Shown in pieces: positions 51,334-63,417 of a stretch of 64,000 bases of DNA. How positions within the stretch are numbered: position 1 is the stretch's first letter; every line of letters begins with the position of its first letter. The stretch comes from Plecoglossus altivelis (taxonomy: Eukaryota; Chordata; Actinopteri; Osmeriformes; Plecoglossidae): positions 12,595,276 through 12,659,275 of the forward strand of contig BROE01000020.1 of assembly GCA_036571765.1 (NCBI GenBank). Direction: 5' to 3'. The notes under the pieces are model-generated. The model saw only the letters and a program-made list of their open reading frames with translations. It was not told the DNA's origin and ran no database searches. The translations under genes and the position numbers were made by a program.

Positions 51334-53114
51334 ATGGAGTCGTTTCAGAAAGTGGAAAAAATAGGTGAAGGGACGTACGGAGTGGTATATAAGGCAAAGA
51401 ATAAACTGACAGGAGAAACGGTTGCCCTCAAGAAAATCAGACTTGACACGTAAGTGGAGCCTGATAATAGCTAGCTACTGTACGAGTAGTAAATTTTTTA
51501 GAGCTAATTGTCGTTCGCTAGCTGTTATCCAGTAGCCAACGTTGCTAGTGGTGTTGGTAGTCTGGCTAGCTCGTTGGGTCAGCGGTTGTACTTACAACGA
51601 CTAGCTAGTATCTTCATAGTAAACCATTGGTCCGTTAGCTACCACTGCGAACTAACAATCATCCTATTTATAGCAGTTGACAATTGATTTATTGATTTAT
51701 TACATTAATCATTGATGTTTTGATATTTCCTGTTACCAATGTATTTAAACTTTATGGGTGGGACTGTTGCTAGCTAACATCTGCAATGCCATGACTCTTC
51801 CATCCGCTGCCTCAGGGAGACAGAGGGTGTACCAAGCACTGCTATTCGTGAGATCTCCCTTCTGAAAGAACTTAGTCATCCAAACATAGTAAAGTATGTA
51901 TTTGGATTCCTGGTACAGTATTACACGTAACAATATGTTTGGTGTTTGTCTTTGTTCGGTTTCCTAAAATTTTATAACAAACATTTCAGGTTACGTGATG
52001 TCATCCATACTGAGAATAAGCTGTACTTGGTGTTTGAGTTTCTTCATCAGGACCTCAAAAAGTTCATGGACTCATCCTCAGTAACTGGTATTGCTCTACC
52101 TCTTGTCAAGGTAGAAACCAAAATCCAACATTCACATCCCAGAGTAGTGTCATAGTAATAATCATAATGGATGGCTATAAACACATGGTATCCCTATCAA
52201 AATAATGATATTTAATGGTGATTCTGTGCAGAGTTACCTGTTCCAGTTGCTGCAGGGTTTGGCCTTCTGCCACTCCCACAGGGTCCTTCACAGAGACCTT
52301 AAGCCCCAGAACCTCCTCATCAACGCCCAAGGAGAGATCAAGCTAGCTGACTTTGGTCTGGCCAGGGCTTTTGGAGTTCCTGTCCGAACTTACACTCATG
52401 AGGTGAGGATGGGAATTGTATTAGATTTTGCTTGAACATGAGTAATTTGAATGGTGTTACTAAGACTAAATAACTCACTTTTTGGGGTTCAGGTTGTGAC
52501 TCTATGGTATCGAGCTCCAGAAATTCTCCTGGGTTGCAAGTACTATTCCACTGCTGTGGACATCTGGAGCTTGGGATGTATCTTTGCAGAAATGGTAGAT
52601 CTGTATTTTTCAGTTCTCTGTAGGACCTGGTTGTTTTTTCAAGTATAGAGGCTAATCATTCCCTTTTCTTTTAGATTACCAGGAGGGCGTTGTTTCCTGG
52701 CGACTCAGAGATTGATCAGTTGTTCCGGATCTTCCGCACCCTGGGCACACCAGATGAAGCCGTATGGCCAGGAGTCACCTCCATGCCTGACTACAAGCCC
52801 TCATTCCCCAAGTGGGCCCGGCAAGAATTGTCTAAAGTTGTCCCTCCCCTGGATGAGGATGGGAGAGAGCTGCTTGGGGTGAGAACAGGATGATGACCAA
52901 GATGATGACCAGCTGTATTATTATTATTATTATTATTATTACTACACATTCAACTGGTCCTCTAAGTCAACTGACTTCTGACCCATGATGTTATATTTTG
53001 TTCTTTCAGCAAATGCTAAATTATGACCCAAACAAGAGGGTATCTGCCAAAAATGCACTTGTTCATCGGTTCTTTCGTGATGTCACCATGCCACTGCCAC
53101 ACCTGCGACTCTGA
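51334..53114 (+). CDS. cdk2: CDK2 cyclin-dependent kinase 2
   Basis: Ser/Thr kinase that with cyclin E and A drives G1/S and S phase (nucleus and cytoplasm). Seven exons: 51334-51449, 51816-51893, 51990-52110, 52232-52402, 52493-52594, 52675-52878, 53010-53114, totalling 298 aa, exactly the human length, so residue numbers transfer. Seen: start MESFQKVEKIGEGTYGVVYK with inhibitory Thr14/Tyr15, Lys33 in VALKKIR, the PSTAIRE cyclin-binding helix, HRDLKPQN catalytic loop (Asp127), DFG (Asp145), activating Thr160 in the TYTHEVVTLWYRAPE segment, GDSEIDQLFRIFRTLGTP, and a C-terminus PHLRL. Small differences from human include MITRRALF for MVTRRALF and the C-lobe end KNALVHRFFRDVT. PSTAIRE and the PHLRL end exclude CDK1 and CDK3. 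AATAAA at 53657-53662, with another at 53781. Confidence 0.99.
52916..52941. repeat. (ATT)n microsatellite in cdk2 intron 6
   Basis: Eight or so TTA/ATT triplets within the intron between the last two coding exons. Confidence 0.9.
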
Positions 53115-54045
53115 AAGACAGTAAAGGCACAGAGGCAATAGGCAAAATATATCACCCAAAGTTTCTCCAGAGGAGATTCCTTTACCACAAGGACCTCACC
53201 AGCTATGCCATTATTAAAGCTATCTTCAAAATCAGGTGGCTTAGATTTGCGTGCCTTTCCGCTTATCTTTCCAGAAGTCTAAACCAGCATTTTATACAGT
53301 CTTGAATTGTTCCATGTGGTGTACAGAGAATGGAGTCTCAAGATTTATTTCAACATTACATTTGTATTGAATATTTTCATGGCAAGTGTATGTTTGTGTA
53401 TGTGTACGTGTTTGGACGGTTGTTTATCTAAATATGTTGTAGTTACCGTCTGTAGGTGAAGGTTTTATAATCGGTTAAAATGCTACAATGAAGACTGTTT
53501 AACAGTGATTCTGAAGTGAATGAGTAAGATGTAATTTATTATTTTTATGCACGTTTGTGGAAACTTTACTGTTATGCTGATTCCAAATTTTAACAAGATC
53601 TTGTCTAACCAACTGGAATCCATTTTTATAAATGTTCAATGATCATACATGTATAGAATAAATGTATTTGTATTCTCGTCTTATTAATGCATCATTCAAT
53701 GTACATACTTGGTTCTGTTCTTAATCGTCATGTAGACAATTATTTTGTTTATATGTTGGATGATTGAAGGCCTCATTTACAATAAACACGTTTGCATTGT
53801 TTCTGTATTCGTTTAATGCATTCGGCTAATGGTCAAGCTGCCGTGATGCACGTTGCATACCAATAAACGTTAATAGGAAGAATGATACGAACGATGCTCC
53901 GGCTTTGAAGGGGAAGCTACTTTGTGAACACTACCATACAGGATATGAGCTTCAGACATATCGGTAGCCTATAGATGGCAGCACCATTTTAACATGCTGA
54001 TGGAATGTCAGTATTATTTGTCAGTGCTTCCGCTTCGAATGCAAG
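53115..54045. other. cdk2 3' UTR and short cdk2-sarnp spacer
   Basis: Only 931 bases separate the cdk2 stop from the sarnp start. The left part up to about 53680 is the cdk2 3' UTR. The remainder must contain the sarnp promoter, but I see no clear motif. Confidence 0.6.
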
Positions 54046-56331
54046 ATGGCTGAAGTTGTCGAACTCCAGAAATTGAAGGTTAGCATAATTTTCTCAATTA
54101 GCTAAAGCGTATTACAATAGCACCGTAGTTGCCTTCTAGTCCTAAAAAGTATCTTTTTATAGTGGTTTTGCAATACCTTGAGTGTCAAAAGCTAGATAGT
54201 GTTTACTCAAAGAGACGCATGCTCAAACATGGCTAGCCTTCTAGCTATATAACTAGCCTGTACGATCCACAACTTGGAAATGTCGAACGTAGAGCTACGA
54301 CTCTGGGTAGAGCTAAATTCCATACACGTACACGTTCATTTAAATTTGCCGATTTAGCTCGAGAAGATGTGCAAACCCTGTAGATTTGGTAAATGGCTAA
54401 CTGGACAGACAGCCCTTGCCATAGCAGGCAGGACAGTTGACAGTCCATATGAAGTTCATATAAACGTATCGTTGTAGTTCTGTATGCTTTCATTTCATAT
54501 ACGAGCTAACATTCCACACGTTTGATTTTGTGGGATCCATCTTGTTTGTTAATCATGATTCATAAGACGAATACATCGTTTTTGTTTATTTTGAGTGAGC
54601 CATGTCGTGGTCACGTGACATAACATTGCCTTGTTTCACTGAATCGACTGTGTCTTTGGGAGTCCATTACCATGCAACTCTCTGTCATGTTATTGAGATG
54701 TATGATTACAAGTGCAACTCTTTCTACTCCAGGAGAGTACATGTCGAGCTGCTAATCAAATGGGGCTGGTATTCCTCTCACTGTTGTCTTCCAGTTGGCA
54801 GAACTCAAACAAGAATGTGCTGTGAGGGGACTGGAAGTGAAAGGAAACAAAAGTGACTTGATTGCCCGGTTGCAGGCATACCTTGAAGAACATGGTATGT
54901 TTTCATTGAGCACAGTGTGTTGCTGTGTTGGTAAAGTGCGTGCCACAATGTGTTCTTTGGAACTGGTGTTAACTGAAATAAGTATGTTGTTCTTTTTTCT
55001 TCTGGTACCTTTTTAAAGTTATCATTGTAAACTGATCATTGTATTGAATGTTGCAGATGAGGTGAACGAAGAGGAGGTTTTGGAAGAGTTCACAGAGGTA
55101 CTTATGTGACAGAACCAGTTTCAATCCATGTAATGGTTTGACATTTAAATGGCAGTAAGTGCTTATTTTGTTTTCCGTTTCTGTTTATAGGATTCTTTTA
55201 CTAAAGATGCCACAAGTCCTACCCCTATGGAAGACCACACAGCTGCACCGGCAAAGTCAGCAGCCTTTATGTGACCTCCATATTACATCATTGAGTATTA
55301 CTTACATGCAATAGCATTTTTCATCATGTTACGACTTCCTCTGTGGTATGACCTGTGCCTGTGAATTTTCTTCATAGCCTGCACTGGATAAATCTAACCA
55401 GTAGAGGGCATAATAGGTTTACTGCTGGGTACTTTGTCCAAGTAAAACCATTTCTTTGCAGGGCTGAAAAGAAAGTTGTGAAAATTTCTCCCCCTGCTAC
55501 TGTTGATGAGGTATGTGTTCTAAACACAGGAATGAACTCAACCTATGCACATTTTTATCATATCTTTGTGATCCACTTTTTAATGGTAGCTTTGAAGTGG
55601 CTTAAATCTGAGGGTGAGAAAGTCAGTAAATAATATAAACTTCTTGGACTCTGCAGAGGCTTCAGAAGCGGGCAGAGCGATTCAGCCTGCCTGCCAGTGC
55701 TGATAAGAAGGAGGCCCGTGCTGCCAGGTGAGTGTTTCGAACTGGCCCTGAACTTCATTCCATTCTCCAGCTTTCATTTAAAAGAGAGCAGGTCCTTCAT
55801 TGACGAGTACTGCATTTAGCAAATGATCACATGTGAATAATCCAAAATCCATCCATTGTGTGCAGGTTTGGGTTACCCACCACCACCACCAGCTCAACAC
55901 AAGGTGTGCAGACTTTCACGAATCAGGATTCAAGATGGGTGCTCTAATAGTGTTTATGTGTTACTCACTAAAATGCTATCTCTCCTCCTTCTAAAGCTGC
56001 ATCTGCAACCAGTAAACCACATGTGAGTACCTGGTGTTCATTTGATCTATAATGTTGGGTTTGGATCTGATCTCTTCAGATGTTACCTCATATAATGACA
56101 AGAACTTGTTTTCCTTTGGCAAATACATTATTCAATTTTCAAAGGAATTGATTGTAACATTATGCATAAACCTCCCTCCCAATTTATTAATGTAATGGTA
56201 AATAAAGATGACAGGAGTATTTGTAGAGTTTCTAATCTTCCTTTCCTGCTAACTGGTGTCAGGTCAACGTTGAGGCCCTGAAGAAACGGGCTGAACGCTT
56301 TGGCATGAACGTCTCTTCTGTTACCAAAAAG
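54046..56331 (+). CDS. sarnp: SARNP (CIP29/Hcc-1/THO1) mRNA export factor, N-terminal three quarters
   Basis: Nuclear SAP-domain protein of the TREX mRNA export complex that binds UAP56/DDX39B. Nine exons: 54046-54078, 54795-54894, 55057-55097, 55191-55255, 55462-55510, 55657-55727, 55866-55903, 55997-56022, 56263-56331, giving 164 codons in frame and ending at a GTGAGG donor. Human SARNP is 210 aa, so about the last 45 residues (RKERFG/KRKRAERFG repeats) are missing and must lie beyond base 64000. SAP domain is about residues 9-43 (KLKLAELKQECAVRGLEVKG, DLIARLQAYLEEH). Then an acidic linker, KKVVKISPP, and two of the UAP56-binding repeats (LQKRAERFSLP and LKKRAERFGMN). The downstream location next to cdk2/pmel matches human 12q13.2. 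Very small exons (26, 38, 41 nt) are typical of this gene. Confidence 0.95.
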
Positions 56332-59034
56332 GTGAGGTTGTTTCCAAGTCCAAGTAAGAATGTGAAGGATACTGTTAGACAGGTTTTGGTTTTTGTTGGG
56401 CTTGAGCCCAAGCAAAGAAACCTTAAAGATTTTCTCAGAAGAAATGTCCCACGTGTAGGTGGCTGCAGCCTGTGGGAAGGCTTTGAAGGACAGTACTTGC
56501 ATGTTAGTTCTGTTGAAACTGAATTCTGTCTACTTTGTCCAACAAAGTAGAAAGTTCCTAGCCGTGCATAAACTGTCTCAGTGCTGTGCTCCCATGAACA
56601 GTTCATGTGATACTCAGCCCTGTTCTGCACGCTTCACCTTCCCTATTCCCCTACAGTTTTTTTCTCCCCCCTTTCTCATTTTTTTCGGTACACAACGGAA
56701 ACGGCGGTCCATGGGGGGCAGATATAATAGCCTCTGGTTGGGGGGTAAATGGCGTTACGAGTTTGCAGCTAGTGAGGAGCAAATTCAATTATCACGGCAG
56801 GGACTTTTCACTGGAGGCCCTTTTGTGTGCAGGCGGAAGTGGCCAGCACCAGGCTCCAGGGGAGATGGGCAACAATGCTGCTTGTGTAATGTCATCACAA
56901 GTCCACTACTCACTCGGCTCTCTCAATCGGGCTTTTTACGTGGATCATTCTTAGTTTGACCTTAACTCTCATCCCTGGCATGCGTGTTCACTCTTTCAAA
57001 GGGAGGGGAAAACAAGAAGGAGTTGCCAAACAATGACCCATACAGTGTAGGACTTTTTATTGTTCATCTGTTAAGTTGTTCCTTTCGACACCTTTGTTTT
57101 TCAGATAATAATAAACATTGGCTTTTAATCATCCTTCACTTACCTTAATATTTGTGATTTGCTGTTCTTGTTTCTTTAAGTGGCAAATCCAGAATGAAAT
57201 TTAGCCAGAGGTTCCACACTTACCTTTTTAAAATCATGGTACAATATTGCATGCATTGAAAACAACTGCCCAGTCAATTTGTCAATGTGCAAAAAGCATA
57301 TGAGGAATCATCTAGTTTCAACCTTGACGTGATGTAATCAATGAACCTGACTTAACCCTTACTTAACCCCTCCAACACATTTGAATCTGCTCTTTGTGTT
57401 TTGGTTTTTGTGTTATCTTCCCCCGGGCTAAGCAGCCTGAGCTGTGAGGGGAGGGGCGTACATCAGATTTTGGCCAATACCTCTTTGCCCTCTGCTCAAA
57501 TCCACCGTTGTGGTGGATTGTCCTTGAGAGACTCTCTCTAGTCAGGGATAATGGCTGTTGACAGGAGAGAGAAAGGCGCTGGCAGCCATGGTAATTGTTA
57601 CAGAGAAGGGGACTGTCACTCCGGCCACCCCCTTGTGAGAGAGGAGACCCCGGGAGAGATGAGCTTGCTCGTCCACCTCAGAGCCATTGTGCTGGGGTAG
57701 CTGTGCAAGGCCAGGAAGAGCATGGTTAGAGAGAAGACCCGGCTTCCAAGAGGAGGCTCTAGAGGCAGCAGAACACCTCATTGTTCAGTGGGGAGTTTCA
57801 GTTAAGAGAGCAGGGAGAATGAACGACCTCCTTCGAGTTACCCTGCTCTACTTTACAGCAGCTTTGTACTGTATTCAAACGGTCCTGGCTCTGTAGTGTC
57901 AGCATGTTGTGCTAATACACTCATCACTCAGGACAGTTTGCTCAGTCGTTCCTCTGCTTAGATTTGGATGAGGCTGACCCCGTTTTGGTGATTTAACGTT
58001 TCGATGTACTTTTAAATGGGTTTAATGATTGCTTCTGCGTCCTTGCTGCTCTGTCAATGGAACGCTACATTCCTCTCCTCCGAATAAGTGCTGTCTCACT
58101 CCAATTGAGCTGGTTAAATGTGAAGGCCAGTGAATGGCGCAGCCTCAATGGAAGAAAATAAACAATTGCATTGGTCCAGGAGTGCAGCGGGGGAGAGTGA
58201 CCGGGAGGGAGGTAGAAAGCCTCCCCCCTCCCCACCCCCCTCCACCCCCCCAAACGTGCTAAGATTCCCATGGATACTTACGCAGTTAGGCCTCTTTCTG
58301 TTTAAAGGAGGATCTCGTAAAGTACTTCAGCAGTAGATGATTTCTCTTTTCTTTTAACACCGTTTTTATTTGAGCTTGGGGGAGTGGAGGGGGGTGGACA
58401 TGGGGTCACTTACTCACTCCACGCACGCGCACGCACGCACACACCAACAATTTGCTCCTCACTTGTCCAGTGCGAGCCCTCAAAACACCAGTCCATTGTT
58501 TGCAAGTGAAAGGCTCTTGTTTCAGCTGTGTAACTAAATCAAGAGCTCTTTGGACACAGAGGCCTGCACAGCCTCACTCCTCCAGATTGTGTCAATTTGA
58601 GTGACCAAGATATTAACTGTGTTCTTCCTTTGTTAGACGACCCCCCCTACAACTCTGAAGCACTTGCCTGATTTCCCCTGTCTATCCGTCAGCAAGGTTT
58701 TAAATCAACCATTTTTACCAAATTGTACAGAGGTGGGACAGCCATTTCTTGTATGCCATTCCTTGTATGTTATTATGCTAAATTATGGCTTCAATTTAGA
58801 TCAGTGGACCAAAAGATTTATTAAAGGTTTATTTAATGTTTTATCAGTCTTGCTTGTTGAAGTAACCCGTCCTTGCACAGATGGGACCCATTGTCTTTGG
58901 AAGGGTACTTGGGTATTCTCACTTCTATTTTCCTTGACATAGTAACAATTTCTAGAACTCTCCTCAAGGCTCAGGTTTACACAGTTGGGAGTGTCCATGG
59001 AATCAGAGTTCTTAGAACTTCAAGATTGATTTCC

Positions 59035-59159
59035 GGGTTCTGTCATTGGGTTCTGTCATTGGGTTCTGTCATTGGGTTCTGTCATTGGGTTCTCTCATTG
59101 GGTTCTCTCATTGGGTTCTCTCATTGGGTTCTCTCATTGGGTTCTCTCATTGGGTTCTC
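59035..59159. repeat. 13-bp tandem minisatellite in sarnp intron
   Basis: About 9.6 copies of GGGTTCTGTCATT. The first four carry TGTC and the later ones TCTC, so a one-base variant spread through the right half of the array. Confidence 0.95.
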
Positions 59160-61956
59160 ACAGAGACCTGGTGGGTGCCTAACTGATATGCACTCAACAT
59201 TGGAAACAATACCATTTTCGCACTCTCTTTCCTTTTTCTGTCAATCTGTGCTTTATATTTTCTATCCCCCATTTTTCCTTTTTCCTCCCTCTTCTCTGCT
59301 TCTCACCCTTTGTATGATGTCATTGTGGAGGCCTCCGCCAGCTAACCTACTTTGCAGTCATGCAGGGACGTGAGAGAAGTCTTTTCTAACAGTGTTTGTT
59401 TATTCTTCTTTTAATTGGGTAACTCTTTAAACTTGCTTCCTCTGTAATCCTTCATACTCTATTACTAAGTTAGTCCTGTGAGTATTGAATAATCTCTGCC
59501 GGTCAGACTCATTATAGACCATTTCTGAGTCCAGTTATACTGTTGAGTCTTAATTCTGGCACAATATTCTTCCTTACCCTAGTAAATGTCACAATAGTGG
59601 TTGTCATTGTTAATATCTGTAGTATTAAGTGTTTGATTTGGCAGTATTTGATTTATAGGGGACGGCAGACATCATTTGCCATTAAAACGAAATTGGTGTC
59701 AGTTACCTGACCTGTAACCAAGTTTACCAAAGCAGGTTTTGAAAAATGTTTTCATTCTGTACTTACAATTGGCAATTTGTGACCTGGTCACTTTCATTGC
59801 ACATATTGCCAGTTGTGTTGAACATGATGAATCTCTGCTGTATAACATTTCTCCACCTCTAGTCTCAGCACGCTCTCATTCTTCCAGCCTGCCAGTGTAG
59901 TAAGATGTTCCTCAAATTAATTGCAGTGAGTTAGTTGGCCATGCATGGTCAGTGGAATAAAAACTTACTTCACAAGCGATCCCCCAAGCGTTTTCTAATC
60001 CATGTCTATTTTCTTGCAAGCTTTATCGCAGCATTTCTTATTTTTTACTTAATCTAGGGTCCAGTTTGGACCTGGAGTGGAGGACTGCCTTAATGAGGGG
60101 CCCCTGAGGAGGGGGGCAGGGACCCATGGGCCGATGACCTGCCCGTGGACCTGGCAGCGTCTGGGGAGACCTGCTTGGACTGACGTGATTGTTTAAATGA
60201 CTAATTAAGAAAGCATTATTGTTATAGGACCACTGGCAGCTGGTGGCAGAGGGCGGAGAGGGTCAATGCTGAGGATAGCTTGAGAGCTGGGAAGGGAAGG
60301 ATTCTGAGGGTATTACTATTTTTATATGTGGGTCTTTCAGTTGAGATTTAAGGAAGAATTACGAGTGCTCACGTACTTATTGCATGGAACACATTGGTCA
60401 GATCTTGGAATCATGACAGCAACAACTCGATAAGGGTCCTAATTTTATAATTAGCATGGAGACTCATTTAGGGTTAGTTGCATGATTTCACTGTTTTGGC
60501 TCAATCCCGAGAAGGGTTACTTAATATTTCCTTCCTTTTTTTACAAGCTTAAACGTAAGTTATTGTTTTGAGGCAATCAACAAATGAACCTTTCATTCCC
60601 ATGGTGTTATAGAACTTGGCAGCACGTTATTGCTCAGCCTTTTGTCGCCAGACTGTCCGCAGTATTTCAACCTGGCACCGTTCCTGGGCTAAGAGTTGTT
60701 TGACTTTGCTATATGGACCTACTCACATAGGGAGTGTTTGGGTGGGCCTCAGAGAAACCACACGCTGGTCAGAGGAGAGCCTGTCAAAGCCTGGAACCAG
60801 ACCTGTTCTTACGTGTGTGCTTGTGAAGACTTATGCTAGGGTTAGAAGATGGCCATTTAACAAAAAGAGCTGTGTGACTAATCAAGAGTGGTTGTGTTGA
60901 GCAAGAGAAATTGAGATTGTTTTGGGGGAGAAATGGGGTGTGTGTGTGCAGAGGTAGGGTTGATAAATGTATTGATGCTGGCATTTTGATTGGGGTAATT
61001 TTGGCCTGACATGGGCCAGGCTTTCCCATGAATCAAAATGTGTCAGGCAGGCGCTGGAGATGGAGGGCAGCCCATTGTGGTGCTGACACCCACGTGAGGG
61101 GCCGAGGCTGCTGGGGGTCAAGTGTGACACCTCATTAGAACAATGTTGATTTAGTGAGGCCCAATGCAACAGACCTCCTCCCATGGGGTACCAGGGCCGA
61201 GGGGCTGCGGGGCACGAGGCACTGGACACAGAATGGGGCCTACTGCTCTTTATCGGTAAGGCAATCAGATGACAGTTTGCAAATCATGCACCCCCACACA
61301 TGCACTGAAAACCCTTCCTCAATATTTGCATCCCATCTGTACAGTTCAAACTATGCTTCAGATGGTATTTTAAAAGAAATGCTATTAAATTGAATTGCCT
61401 ATTTCGATTATCGGTCAAGTTCTGTTGTCAGTGCCAGTGACTGTCAGCCAACACTTTTTTCTCTCATGGCCCCCCCCTACCCCCCACCTTCCTGTCAGAA
61501 TTCCCCTAACCTTTCACCTTTGATCTTTGGGTATGGATTTGTTCTCTCTAATGTCAAGATTAGGTTTGACAATCTGCAGTTGTGCATTTGGGTAATGTGA
61601 AAACCAGTCCATTGGAGCTCAAGTTTTAGGTGTTGCTGGCACATTTCTTTTGATTTATGTCTTTATTTCTTCTTTCTTCTTCTTTTTATTTCTTCTTCTC
61701 TCCCCAGCAGGAATTTTGCTTTACAATTTCTGTGGAATGTTACATGATAGTTGTATATGACACACTGTTTATTGGTTAATTTAACTTCTCTTAGGACAAC
61801 AATGTATTTGTGAAATACTTGTGCTCTAGGACACTGATAAGATATACATTTTATGTGAACTCTAGTACAATGCAAATTGTGTTGGTCTTGCACTAGAACT
61901 CATTCATTGAGACAGTGACTACATGGGTACAGAGCTTTGCCCTGTCATCCCTTATG

Positions 61957-61957
61957 C

Positions 61958-62012
<55 letters not shown>

Positions 62013-62067
62013 TATATACACATATATATATACACATATATATATACACATATATATATACACATAT
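61957..62067. repeat. (TA)n / TATACACATA microsatellite
   Basis: TA dinucleotides with a higher-order 16-20 bp period created by ACAC interruptions. Adjacent to the transposon relic. Confidence 0.95.
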
Positions 62068-62129
62068 GAGGATTGGATCATAGAGCACTGGAGTAAGGTC
62101 ATTTCTGATAAGTCCAATTTGTAATTTCT

Positions 62130-62856
62130 AATGGTTAGACGAAGATTTTAAGCAAGCCTAACACCCACTGGAGAGGATTGGTATGTATCCGGGGGTCCAA
62201 CATGATCTTCTGTAAGGCAGGAATCTTCACAGTCATCTTTGTCAAGGACCATGTGATGCTGGAAGAATGTGGTTCCTTCTGTTCTGACAACATTCCCCAA
62301 CTCTTGAGAATGGTTTTTGTTGTTTTTTTCTCAGCATGTCAGTGTTCTATGCCACCCTGCCTGGTCAATCAAGGTGTGAATGGAGGAACCACCGGATCAA
62401 TATCTTGTCAGTCAGTTCTATTTCCAAATGTGACCTTTTTTGAAAACCTCTGGAATGTAATCAAGAGAAGGTGTGTGGTCACAGGCCATCAAACTTAGCC
62501 AAGTTCTTCGAATTTTAGCGTAGATGAGCCTAATGAAAGCTGGGATTGATAATCAGGTTTATTCCACAGAATATTGATTATTGAACTCATAGGTTTTTAA
62601 AAATACAATCACGTTGCTGAAAATTACCATAAGCTTGTTTTCATTACATACCTGGAAATGAATTTTTTATGGCCAATTCATTTTTCTGAAGGTCAATATT
62701 TTTACTTGGAATTTGTGAGGAATGTTGTCTCCAAAAAAACGCTAAACGAAACCCCCTTTTCTTTTTCTTTTTTTCCTCAAACATAATGTCTAAATAGTAA
62801 TACCAGATTAACTGCTAATTTTGCAGTAGTCTCCCTAAATCCCTTTCCGAGCTGTG
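62130..62856 (+). mobile_element. 3' half of a Tc1/mariner DNA transposon, inactive
   Basis: Reading on plus, broken frames recover the C-terminal part of a Tc1-type DDE transposase: a CSDNIPQL-like segment, then ENLWNVIKRR with the glutamate of the third catalytic position, then after a frameshift GHRPSNLAKF, and a 3' part reading IDNQVYSTEY before a stop. The end of the element is a recognisable terminal inverted repeat half at about 62821-62856 (GCAGTAGTCTCCCTAAATCC, ending GAGCTGT). The left half, including the DNA-binding domain and left terminal repeat, is missing. Multiple stops and frameshifts make it non-functional. Identification rests on my memory of fish Tc1 consensus sequences. 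Confidence 0.8.
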
Positions 62857-63391
62857 TTTAGGATGCATGAGCCACCTGGAGCCCCTGTTATCCCAGTGGA
62901 TCTAGCTCACAAAAAGCTTCCTTGCTTTGCCATCTTACAGTTCCAATTACACCATAGAGGCACTCACTGTCACTGTTGCGCTGTCACCAACACCAACTAA
63001 ATCATTCTTCTCTTCCTCCTGCTACAGCTTGAATTAAAGAGGGAGTGATGACGGTGCCCTCTTAATGTGATAGCTGATCACTATGCTGTGCCCCCCTCTG
63101 GCTGCAGCTCACAAAAGACAATTAGAAAACCCTTTTGGCATTGCCCCATCATGCATACTTTAATCTGAATTGAAGGAAACCAATGAGCCAAATTAATTTC
63201 TGTCCTGAGAATGAATGAATGAGTGAATGACTGAATCCTCAGCTCAGGTCATTTATCATTCACCACAAGGCATTTTTTTACTCACTTGAAGGACCATCAT
63301 TTACGTGTGAATTTTGAAGGAGGTTTGACTGACGCTTTTTTTGTCCATTTATATCCAAAATGATAATAGCAATTGGCCCCACGCACACTCA

Positions 63392-63417
63392 CCCCCCCCC
63401 CCCCCCCCCCCCCCCCC
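63392..63417. repeat. Poly-C homopolymer (26 bases)
   Basis: Uninterrupted C run. Exact length is likely unreliable in the assembly. The Pro/Gly-rich frames across it are artefacts. Confidence 0.97.

Noticed and set aside
56305..56959. Frames extending sarnp past exon 9
   Set aside because: A consensus donor follows the VSSVTKK codons and the read-through peptide has no resemblance to the SARNP C-terminus.
58873..59373. 166-codon frame over the 13-bp minisatellite
   Set aside because: Open only because of the repeat; inside the sarnp intron with no similarity.
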